From Candidatus Kaiserbacteria bacterium (lineage in GTDB: Bacteria; Patescibacteriota; Minisyncoccia; Phycocordibacterales; UBA2100): a DNA stretch of 25,562 nucleotides. Below are positions 7,901 to 14,133 of the stretch, piece by piece. The stretch's first letter is position 1. Each line of letters opens with the position of its first letter. The translations under genes were made by a program, and so were the position numbers. The stretch lies in assembly GCA_003545515.1 (NCBI GenBank), contig DPYD01000041.1, positions 1 to 25,562 of the forward strand, written 5' to 3'. Below the pieces are notes generated by a model. It was not told the DNA's origin. It was given only the letters and a program-made list of their open reading frames with translations, and ran no database searches.

Positions 7901-8115
7901 ACTAAGGGTAGTAAAGCTCCTTTGCTGGTCCAACTGCGCAGTTTCAGCAGGACTGCGTAATTGGACTCACAAAGTCCGCAGTTCTTTCATAGCGTAAGCT
8001 CATCAGAAGAAATAACGACATCCGATATCGTTATGCCGCAGGGAGCGCATAGTTGAAGGCGTGATTGCGAGGGCATATGTGCGCGCGCGGAAACCGCGCG
8101 TACATATGCTCTCGC
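7901..8115 (+). ncRNA. Candidate structured 5' leader or small RNA
   Basis: This is most of the 430-bp gene-free stretch 7731-8160. Four inverted repeats follow one consensus promoter. They are a 12-nt perfect palindrome AACTGCGCAGTT (7932-7943), a hairpin 7950-7984 followed by TTTC (a possible early terminator), a hairpin 8012-8034 (ATAACGA/TCGTTAT), and a very stable hairpin 8067-8115 with arms of about 22 nt and an AAA loop. No coding frame in it looks real. It may be a regulatory leader for the gene at 8161, or a separate RNA of about 90 nt ending at 7984 plus a leader. It matches no riboswitch I know. Confidence 0.45.
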
Positions 8116-8160
8116 ACATCTTCCAGGTGTGAGCCGAGGGTTCTTGAAAGGAGAAAGTAA

Positions 8161-8469
8161 ATGAAGAGATTTTCTTCGATTCTGATTGCTTTGGCCATCA
8201 TCGCCAGTGCCGTTCCGGCGCTGGCGGGATCGTTCACTCCCCCAGACGAAACTGTCTGGGAGCAGGTATGGGGGGAGGTGGCACAAGCATGCCTTGACCG
8301 GCACTACATTGGGCCCCCGGAGGGGTCGATATGTAGTGTCGTCAACAAAAAAAGCGGCCAGCTCACCATGTGGTGTCCAAGAGGACTGGACCCACACTTT
8401 CAACTCAGGGAGGCCTGCAATACGGAGGCGAACGATGTCGTTCGTTTCTGGAAACAGCACCTTCGCTGA
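8161..8469 (+). CDS. Small secreted protein with four cysteines, unknown function
   Basis: 102 aa. It has a classic signal peptide (MKRF, a hydrophobic core, and a cut after ALA at about residue 22). The mature part of about 80 aa has four Cys (in QACLD, ICSV, MWCP and EACN), which suggests two disulfides, and several Trp. A strong Shine-Dalgarno AAAGGAG lies 6 nt before the ATG, after a 260-nt structured leader. A UUCG-capped terminator follows. Family not recognised. Confidence 0.7.
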   Translation: MKRFSSILIALAIIASAVPALAGSFTPPDETVWEQVWGEVAQACLDRHYIGPPEGSICSVVNKKSGQLTMWCPRGLDPHFQLREACNTEANDVVRFWKQHLR

Positions 8470-8474
8470 CACTG

Positions 8475-8520
8475 TGGGATGCTCATCGCTTCGGCGTGGG
8501 CATCCCATAACCACTATTTT
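8475..8520 (+). terminator. Terminator after the four-Cys gene
   Basis: TGGGATGC (8475-8482) pairs with GCATCCCA (8500-8507). An inner CGC-TTCG-GCG forms a stable UUCG tetraloop. The T-run at 8517-8520 is short and lies 9 nt after the stem. Confidence 0.6.
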
Positions 8521-8538
8521 CTTCACATTCTATCGCTA

Positions 8539-8567
8539 TTGACAAAGGAGATTGTCCATGATAAAAT
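8539..8567 (+). promoter_or_regulatory. Promoter for the Gly/Tyr-rich surface protein
   Basis: TTGACA (8539-8544), a 17-nt spacer and TAAAAT (8562-8567). The predicted leader is about 50 nt, A-rich, and without a Shine-Dalgarno. Confidence 0.7.
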
Positions 8568-8625
8568 GCTTGCGTTTAAGAAACTAGAATAAAGATCAGC
8601 AAAATTAATAAATATCTGATTTAGT

Positions 8626-9903
8626 ATGAATACTTATACGCAAATAAGTACAATCGCCACGCTTTTGATGATTCTTGTTTTGGCGGCTACTACACCGAAC
8701 ATTACTCGCGCCGATGATGGCTACGGTGGCGGGGCCTCGTACGGTTACTACGATGGCGGAACCTCTTATGGTTCTTACGACAGCGGATCTTACTACGGCG
8801 GCTACGGCGGCTACGGCGGCTACGGCGGCTACGGCGGCTACGGCGGCGGTTCCTACTACGACAGTTACGACGATGACTCCTACTACGGTGGTTACGATGG
8901 CGGGACCTCGTATGGTTATTACGATGGAGGATCCTCTTACAGCGGCTACGGCGGCGGGACCTCGTATGATTCTTATGACAGCGGATCTTACTACGGTGGC
9001 TACGACGATAGCTCCTACTACGGTGGCTACGGCGGCGGTTCCTACTACGGAGACTACTACGATGGCGGCTACGGTGGCGGCTCTTACTACGGTAACTACG
9101 ACGATGGCTCTTACTATGGCAGTTACGACGATGGCTCCTACTACGATGGCGGCTACGGTGGCGGCGGGTATTCTTACTATGGGTACGATACTTACGACTC
9201 CTACCCGAACTACTACACTTCCACTTATTACTACCCCAGCTCTTACTCGAATACTTACTACCCTGCGAATCAGGTCTCTGTCTCCGTTCCTGTATCGGTA
9301 ACAAAACCGGTGAATGTTACGAGAACAGTGATGCCGTCTTACACCTCGAGCTTTAACACAAGCTACGTGGATAACAGCATTCGCGACAGCTACAACGTTA
9401 CCAGCAACTATAACGTTACTGGCAGTTACAATACGAGCATCAACAACAGTGGAAACACTACGGTAGCAACCGTTGCCGCCGCGACTCCGCAGTATCCGGT
9501 ATATGCAACTCTGCCTCCGGTTGTTTCTTATCCTTCCTACCCTTCGTATCCATACGTGGCGCTTTCACAGATCCCATACACGGGATTTGACTTCGGGTTT
9601 ATGGGTAACTCGCTTTACTTCGCGGCACTTGTTGCCTTTGCGCTCGCCGCAGGGTATCTCATCGTCTATTACATACCGTCGTTCAATCTTAGAAAGGCAG
9701 GTGTGTCAAATAAGGCGAGTGAAATAACGGATGCGCCGAAAATGTTTGCATTCGCGGCCCCAACGCAGGCGAGTGCTCGCGCTTCTAACAAAAATTCTCA
9801 AGAACGAACGTACGACGCTCAGTATGCGGAAGTATCAAAAGACGCGATGACTTTCGCTCGTTCAGAAACGGGAGCACCACGAATAGTGATTACACGCAAC
9901 TAA
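8626..9903 (+). CDS. Gly/Tyr/Ser-repeat surface protein with IPYTG sorting signal
   Basis: 425 aa. A signal peptide (about residues 1-29) is followed by a low-complexity Gly-Tyr-Ser-Asp region (about 31-190) built from units such as YGGYGG, SYYGGYDD and TSYGYYDGG. Next comes a Tyr/Ser/Thr/Asn-rich stretch with many NxT/S motifs. At residues 316-320 is IPYTG, followed by FDFG and a transmembrane segment containing FALAAGYL, then a cytoplasmic tail of about 70 residues ending APRIVITRN. The IPYTG-to-membrane layout matches a sortase sorting signal, and a sortase is encoded at 2868. Gly/Tyr repeats are known from adhesive, silk-like and phase-separating proteins, so a role in surface coating or attachment is plausible but inferred. 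The antisense and +2 frames stay open only because of the repeats. Confidence 0.85.
   Translation: MNTYTQISTIATLLMILVLAATTPNITRADDGYGGGASYGYYDGGTSYGSYDSGSYYGGYGGYGGYGGYGGYGGGSYYDSYDDDSYYGGYDGGTSYGYYDGGSSYSGYGGGTSYDSYDSGSYYGGYDDSSYYGGYGGGSYYGDYYDGGYGGGSYYGNYDDGSYYGSYDDGSYYDGGYGGGGYSYYGYDTYDSYPNYYTSTYYYPSSYSNTYYPANQVSVSVPVSVTKPVNVTRTVMPSYTSSFNTSYVDNSIRDSYNVTSNYNVTGSYNTSINNSGNTTVATVAAATPQYPVYATLPPVVSYPSYPSYPYVALSQIPYTGFDFGFMGNSLYFAALVAFALAAGYLIVYYIPSFNLRKAGVSNKASEITDAPKMFAFAAPTQASARASNKNSQERTYDAQYAEVSKDAMTFARSETGAPRIVITRN
8794..8847 (+). repeat. Six perfect tandem copies of a 9-bp unit
   Basis: TACGGCGGC repeated six times inside the Gly/Tyr gene, encoding YGG x6. The unit length is a multiple of three, so slippage would change protein length and not the frame. 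Degenerate related units continue to about 9170. Confidence 0.95.
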
Positions 9904-9971
9904 TCCGCCATACGCTACCTTATTTGAAGCCGCCTCCTTCTAGCAGAGGTTCCAAAGTAGAAAAAACAAAC

Positions 9972-10003
9972 ATCGCCCTTCGGCCAAGTTCGGGGCGATT
10001 TTT
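9972..10003 (+). terminator. Terminator after the Gly/Tyr-rich gene
   Basis: ATCGCCC (9972-9978) pairs with GGGCGAT (9993-9999), then TTTTT. It lies 69 nt after the stop codon. Confidence 0.8.
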
Positions 10004-10250
10004 GTTACTGTGCCTCAGTACACCACAATCCCACATAGCGTTGCGTTACTTCCATATATGAAAGTGTTCGTGTATGTAATAGAACAAGGAGGGACCAGAG
10101 GAATTTCGACAATTCGAGATCGCGGATGAGTGATTAGAAAGGTTGACACGACATGGAAAATCATGTATGAGTGCGGATAACACATGTCCCAATTAGCAGG
10201 CGTGTCGAGGATTTTTTATCAGAAATAATATAAGAAATAGAAAAATAAGT
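10004..10250 (+). other. Rest of the 347-bp gene-free stretch 9904-10250
   Basis: Apart from the terminator at 9972-10003 and the promoter at 10143-10171, nothing coding is supported. A GGAGGG at 10091-10096 has no start codon at a suitable distance. A T-run (10212-10217) in the predicted leader of the next gene follows a weak stem, so attenuation is possible but not convincing. Confidence 0.4.
10143..10171 (+). promoter_or_regulatory. Promoter for the four-Ig-repeat surface protein
   Basis: TTGACA (10143-10148), a 17-nt spacer and TATGAG (10166-10171). The leader is about 70 nt, ending in an A-rich stretch without a Shine-Dalgarno. Confidence 0.55.
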
Positions 10251-11591
10251 ATGAAAACAAACGACATTCTTCGCAAGGGAGTATTAATCACGGTCGTTCT
10301 TACTGTGTTTTTGAGCATTGCGGCTGTCTCCAATGTTGCGAATGCTCAATCATTTACGGTGCCGACGTGCAGTATTTACGCGACGGCCAGCACGGGTTCA
10401 GGTGCTCCGGTGACACTCTCGTGGAATTCCACAAACGCAACATCGGCTTTTTTGAGCCCGGGCGGGGGAGTCGCAGTGAACGGCTCACAAGTCGTCTACC
10501 CAACAGTGACAACCGGCTACACGCTAGCGGTACACAGCGCACAGGGCTATATAGCCAACTGTCAGACGACAGTCTATGTGGGATCGGCCTCGGGGACGGC
10601 ACCATCGTGCTCTATCTACGCAAGCGCGGACAACGTTTCCGCGGGACAGCCAGTGACCTTGACCTGGAACTCATCGAACGCAACTTCTGCGAATCTCACG
10701 AATATCGGTCATGTTTCTACAAACGATTCTCGTACGATAAATCCGAACGTGACGACAACGTATGTACTCAACGTTTATAACGCTCAGGGACAGAGCTCCT
10801 CGTGTCAGAAAATTATTACGGTGACAGGTAGCGGTTACTATGGGAGTGCACCAAGTTGTTGGATAACGCTTACGCCACAGTATGGCTACGGTGGATCATC
10901 TTACTACAACCAACCAAGTACCCTCTCGTGGGGCTCTACCAACGCTTCTTCGGCAAATATATCGCCCTCTATCGGAGCCGTATCAACCTCCGGTTCGCAG
11001 ACTGTGTATCCATCAAGTAATCAGATCTATACGATGACGGCCTATAATTCGCAGGGGCAAAGCACGACCTGCCAGACATCGCAGTACTATCAGTCAGGTG
11101 CTCCCTCGTGCACACTCTCGGCGAATCCTTCGAATATCCGGAATGGCGATGCCTCATACCTAACTTGGACATCCCAAGGCAATGTGACATCTGCATGGCT
11201 TTCGGATGGATTGGGTAATGTCGCGCCGAATGGTTCGCTCGCTGTACGTCCTGAAAGCTCACGCAATTATACGCTGACAGTTACCGGAGCTAGTGGTACA
11301 CAAAGCTGTAACGCATACGTTACCGTTTCCGGCAGTTACTATCCATCTCTTTCACTCACGCAAATTCCGTACACAGGGTTTGACATGGGGCCGATTGGGA
11401 ATGTGCTCTACTTCGCGGCACTCGCGCTCTTTGCGCTCGCGGCCGGGTACCTTGTCATCTTCTATCTACCAAACATTTCTTCTCTGGGGTCGTTCGCTAA
11501 GTTTGCGTCGCGTACGCGACCAAGTGCTACTGTTTTCGCGCAAGATGTGAAAATTCCCGCGATATTTCACTCCGATTCAAACGTGGAATAA
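10251..11591 (+). CDS. Surface protein with four Cys-paired Ig-like repeats and IPYTG sorting signal
   Basis: 446 aa. The signal peptide ends at ANAQS (about residue 33). Four repeats of about 75-90 residues follow, each starting P-[ST]-C and ending with a second Cys near the terminal strand, with a shared core such as TLSWNSTNATSA. One disulfide per repeat is likely. Repeat 3 has the variant opening PSCWITLTPQYGYGGSS, shared with the protein at 12102. IPYTG is at residues 372-376, followed by FDMG and a membrane segment with FALAAGYL. The cytoplasmic tail is about 45 residues and lacks the APRIVITR ending found in the other two. Likely a substrate of the sortase at 2868 and a stalk-like surface protein. 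Confidence 0.85.
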   Translation: MKTNDILRKGVLITVVLTVFLSIAAVSNVANAQSFTVPTCSIYATASTGSGAPVTLSWNSTNATSAFLSPGGGVAVNGSQVVYPTVTTGYTLAVHSAQGYIANCQTTVYVGSASGTAPSCSIYASADNVSAGQPVTLTWNSSNATSANLTNIGHVSTNDSRTINPNVTTTYVLNVYNAQGQSSSCQKIITVTGSGYYGSAPSCWITLTPQYGYGGSSYYNQPSTLSWGSTNASSANISPSIGAVSTSGSQTVYPSSNQIYTMTAYNSQGQSTTCQTSQYYQSGAPSCTLSANPSNIRNGDASYLTWTSQGNVTSAWLSDGLGNVAPNGSLAVRPESSRNYTLTVTGASGTQSCNAYVTVSGSYYPSLSLTQIPYTGFDMGPIGNVLYFAALALFALAAGYLVIFYLPNISSLGSFAKFASRTRPSATVFAQDVKIPAIFHSDSNVE

Positions 11592-11624
11592 ACATCTGGA
11601 AAGTTTGCATCAAAAGGTACTAAT

Positions 11625-11660
11625 GCACAAAATACCGCTCAACAGAGCGGTATTTTGTGC
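11625..11660 (+). terminator. Terminator after the four-Ig-repeat gene
   Basis: A perfect 16-bp stem (11625-11640 with 11645-11660) and an AACA loop. The A and T tracts lie inside the arms, so it can act on both strands. The -35 box of the next promoter begins at the very next base. Confidence 0.85.
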
Positions 11661-11689
11661 TTGACAAAACAGAGTGAGTGATGTACCAT
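11661..11689 (+). promoter_or_regulatory. Promoter for the small secreted protein at 11756
   Basis: TTGACA (11661-11666), a 17-nt spacer and TACCAT (11684-11689), directly abutting the terminator stem. Confidence 0.65.
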
Positions 11690-11755
11690 TTTCGACGGCT
11701 CGGAATCTCATCATGAGAATTCCGGCAATGCACTTTAACTTGGGGAGTAAGGGAA

Positions 11756-12022
11756 ATGATTCGCATCATTCTGATGGCGGCGATGGCCACCATAGTGCTT
11801 CTTTTGGCCGCCCCGCGGCCGGCCGTGGCGCACTACACGAAGGGCCGTCTGCACGAGCACGTCCCGCACCTAAACTGCCTGGTGCTCAAGTACGAGCATC
11901 GGCACAATCCTGAGGTCAAGGCGCTCCGCGCTTTCCTCAAGGCCCAGGGCTATCGGCTCTACTTCGACGGCCATTGCTGGCTCAAGCCGGGGCACACGTA
12001 CAGGAAGAATCCCTGCGCGTGA
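11756..12022 (+). CDS. Small secreted His-rich protein, unknown function
   Basis: 88 aa. Signal peptide of about 25 residues, cut after AVA. The mature part of about 63 residues is basic and His-rich, with three Cys (in LNCLV, GHCWL and NPCA). Shine-Dalgarno GGGGAG is at 11741-11746, with AGGG closer to the ATG. GC and C-ending codon use are clearly higher than in the neighbouring surface genes, which suggests a different origin or different selection. A GC hairpin (12030-12055) without a T-run follows, so some read-through into the next gene is possible. Family not recognised. Confidence 0.65.
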   Translation: MIRIILMAAMATIVLLLAAPRPAVAHYTKGRLHEHVPHLNCLVLKYEHRHNPEVKALRAFLKAQGYRLYFDGHCWLKPGHTYRKNPCA

Positions 12023-12029
12023 CGGTCTT

Positions 12030-12055
12030 GGGAGGGGCGCTCCGGCGACCCTCCC
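12030..12055 (+). terminator. GC-rich hairpin after the His-rich gene (terminator-like)
   Basis: GGGAGGG (12030-12036) pairs with CCCTCCC (12049-12055), with an inner CGC-TCCG-GCG. No T-run follows. Only 46 nt separate it from the next ATG and no clear promoter is seen there. Confidence 0.4.
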
Positions 12056-12101
12056 CACACTACTCACAACATTACTAATCATTACTAATTACTTTTAAAA
12101 T

Positions 12102-13892
12102 ATGAACACCACATCAGTTTCTGGAAAGATCATAACAATCATCGCAATTGCGGCTTTTGTCGTTGCGACAGGTGCTTTTGCATTTTCTTTAACTGTCTCC
12201 AGTGAGAACGGTATTTCTGTTGCCTCAATAGCATACGCATGGGGCGATGGCTCTTCCGGCGGTTGTTGCGGTGGTGATCGAGGAGGGGACCCTGGTGGCG
12301 GTAGAGAACCAGATTTCAACCCCCCTATAGTGTACAACCCAAAGCCCTCGTGTTCGATTTCTACGAATCCCTCAAATATTCAGGCAGGAGGTTCTTCTAC
12401 CCTGTTTTGGGGTTCAACGAACGCAACCTCTGCATCTATAAATAAGGGAATCGGCTCGGTTCCGACGCACGGTTCACGCGGAGTTTCTCCTAGTATCACC
12501 AAGACCTACACATTGACGGTCTACGGCCCAGGCGGTACCGCGAACTGCCAAACGACGGTAACCGTCCAGCCACAGCAAGCGCCGAGCTGTACCATCTCTG
12601 CCAACCCAAGCTCCGTGCAATACGGCGGCTCTTCCACGCTCACATGGAACTCAACGAACGCGACTTCCGCGTCTATCAACCAGGGTATCGGCTCTATCGC
12701 ACTCAACGGTTCTAATGTAGTGAGTAGTCTTCTTACTACGCGCACCTATACTATGACCGTCACCGGCCCAGGCGGTACCGCGAACTGCCAAACGACGGTA
12801 ACCGTCCAGCCACAGCAAGCGCCGAGTTGTACCATCTCTGCCAACCCAAGCTCCGTGCAATACGGCGGCTCTTCCACACTCACATGGAACTCAACGAATG
12901 CGACTTCCGCAAATCTTACAGGCGTCGGTTCCGTCGCAACAAATGGCTCGCACTCCGTGTTAAATATCTACGGAACGACGACGTACACGTTAAACGTGAC
13001 CGGCCCGGGTGGTTCAACGGATTGTCAAACGACCGTTTACACGTCGCAAATTCCGGCTCCTTCCTGTACAATAAATGCCAACCCGTCTTCTGTTCAGCAG
13101 GGCGGTACGTCTTACCTTTCGTGGTCGTCAACAAACGCAACTTCCGCGAATCTATCATCCGTCGGCTCTGTCGGCGTGAACGGCAACTATACGGTCTATC
13201 CGTACACCACCACCACATACATTCTTACGGTCTACGGCTCGCAAGGGCAGAGCTCACAGTGCCAGACAACCGTATCTGTCGGCACAGTGTACAATCAACC
13301 GCCAAGTTGCTGGATAACGCTTACGCCACAGTATGGCTACGGTGGATCATCCTATTACAACCGGCCAAGCACCCTCTCGTGGGGCTCTACGAATGTGACT
13401 TCAGCATATATTTCACCGAACATCGGCACCATCTCTAGTTACGGTTCACAGACGGTCTATACATCGGATAGTAATCAAATATACACGATGACGGCCTCTG
13501 GTCCCGGTGGCACGGCAACGTGTCGGACACAGCAAGTCTACATTCCTAACCCACCCGTCTATCCTCCGTACATCACACTGACACAAATACCGTACACCGG
13601 GCTTGATCTCGGGATCGTAGGAAATGGTATCTACTGGTTCTCCATTCTCGCCTTCGCTCTCGCCGCAGGATACCTCGCGGTTTACTATCTGCCTGCTCTC
13701 GCAGGTATAAAAGCGCGTGTACCTATTCGTGCTATGGAAGCTCCAATGATATTTGCGAAGTCAGTCGCGACCTCTGTTCCATTCGTTCGGAACACAATAG
13801 AGAATCACGCTGGTTGGATGCCGCAAGATTCGATGACGTTCGCGCGCGCTGAAAACGGCAGAGCGCCTCGGATAGTCATTACGCGAAAATAG
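12102..13892 (+). CDS. Surface protein with five Cys-paired Ig-like repeats and IPYTG sorting signal
   Basis: 596 aa. An N-terminal hydrophobic signal segment (about residues 9-30) is followed by a Gly-rich spacer with a CC pair. Five Ig-like repeats of about 75-85 residues follow, each P-S-C at the start and a second Cys at the end (ANCQTTVTV-like). Repeats 2 and 3 are nearly identical at their junctions. Repeat 5 shares the PSCWITLTPQYGYGG opening with the protein at 10251. IPYTG is at residues 496-500, then LDLG, a membrane segment with FALAAGYL, and a tail of about 65 residues ending APRIVITRK, almost the same as in the Gly/Tyr protein. Likely a sortase substrate. There is no Shine-Dalgarno; it may be read through from the promoter at 11661. 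Confidence 0.85.
   Translation: MNTTSVSGKIITIIAIAAFVVATGAFAFSLTVSSENGISVASIAYAWGDGSSGGCCGGDRGGDPGGGREPDFNPPIVYNPKPSCSISTNPSNIQAGGSSTLFWGSTNATSASINKGIGSVPTHGSRGVSPSITKTYTLTVYGPGGTANCQTTVTVQPQQAPSCTISANPSSVQYGGSSTLTWNSTNATSASINQGIGSIALNGSNVVSSLLTTRTYTMTVTGPGGTANCQTTVTVQPQQAPSCTISANPSSVQYGGSSTLTWNSTNATSANLTGVGSVATNGSHSVLNIYGTTTYTLNVTGPGGSTDCQTTVYTSQIPAPSCTINANPSSVQQGGTSYLSWSSTNATSANLSSVGSVGVNGNYTVYPYTTTTYILTVYGSQGQSSQCQTTVSVGTVYNQPPSCWITLTPQYGYGGSSYYNRPSTLSWGSTNVTSAYISPNIGTISSYGSQTVYTSDSNQIYTMTASGPGGTATCRTQQVYIPNPPVYPPYITLTQIPYTGLDLGIVGNGIYWFSILAFALAAGYLAVYYLPALAGIKARVPIRAMEAPMIFAKSVATSVPFVRNTIENHAGWMPQDSMTFARAENGRAPRIVITRK
12524..12670 (+). repeat. Direct repeat of 147 bp, copy 1 (copy 2 at 12764-12910)
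   Basis: The two copies lie 240 bp apart and differ at about three positions. They cover the end of one Ig repeat and the start of the next. The near-identity includes synonymous sites, so the duplication or conversion is recent. Confidence 0.85.
12764..12910 (+). repeat. Direct repeat of 147 bp, copy 2 (copy 1 at 12524-12670)
   Basis: See copy 1. The 240-bp period equals 80 codons, so recombination between copies would remove or add exactly one Ig domain. Confidence 0.85.
13302..13390 (+). repeat. Segment of about 89 bp shared with 10851-10939
   Basis: It encodes the PSCWITLTPQYGYGG opening of the last Ig repeat. It differs from the segment in the four-Ig gene at about six bases, while the flanking sequence is much more diverged. 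This points to recent exchange between the two genes. Confidence 0.8.
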
Positions 13893-13907
13893 CACTGATG
13901 TAAAGAA

Positions 13908-13941
13908 CACCCACCGCCGCGCTTTAGTGCGGCGGTGGGTG
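13908..13941 (+). terminator. Hairpin terminator after the five-Ig-repeat gene
   Basis: Perfect 13-bp GC-rich stem (13908-13920 with 13929-13941) and an 8-nt loop, 15 nt after the stop. The following sequence is GT-rich and not a pure T-run. Confidence 0.65.
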
Positions 13942-13966
13942 TGTTGTGTGCGTCTATTGGGAAAGC

Positions 13967-14004
13967 ACTTGTTTACCTGTCCCGGTCGGGACAGGTAAAC
14001 AAGT
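13967..14004. repeat. Perfect 17-bp inverted repeat
   Basis: 13967-13983 pairs with 13988-14004 around a GGTC loop. No T-run lies on either side, so it is not a typical terminator. It sits between convergent genes. Confidence 0.7.
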
Positions 14005-14076
14005 CGGTATTTACTGGCGACATAAGGCGAGTGAAATGAAAATGTACTCATTTGCATTTCCGAGCTGAGGAGCCAG

Positions 14077-14094
14077 AAACCGGTGCACCGGTTT
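14077..14094. repeat. Perfect 18-bp palindrome downstream of thrS
   Basis: AAACCGGTGCACCGGTTT. Read on the minus strand it lies 40 nt after the thrS stop, and flanking AGC/GCT could extend the stem. It could be a terminator without a T-run or a protein-binding site. Confidence 0.5.
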
Positions 14095-14133
14095 ACAGCT
14101 AAAAGTATAGGTTTTGTTCGGTGTGTTTTTCAA

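Noticed and set aside
7987..8526. 179-aa frame on the minus strand
   Set aside because: It runs antisense through the secreted four-Cys gene and the large hairpin, with no promoter or ribosome site.
8675..9304. Long open frames (208 aa on +, 200 aa on -) inside the Gly/Tyr gene
   Set aside because: They are by-products of the repeat: the + frame is almost only Thr, Ala and Met, and the - frame almost only Arg, Ser and His. Neither has a start signal.
10058..10129. 23-codon frame starting MKVFVYVIEQGG
   Set aside because: Too short, no ribosome site, and no support beyond chance; at best a gene relic.
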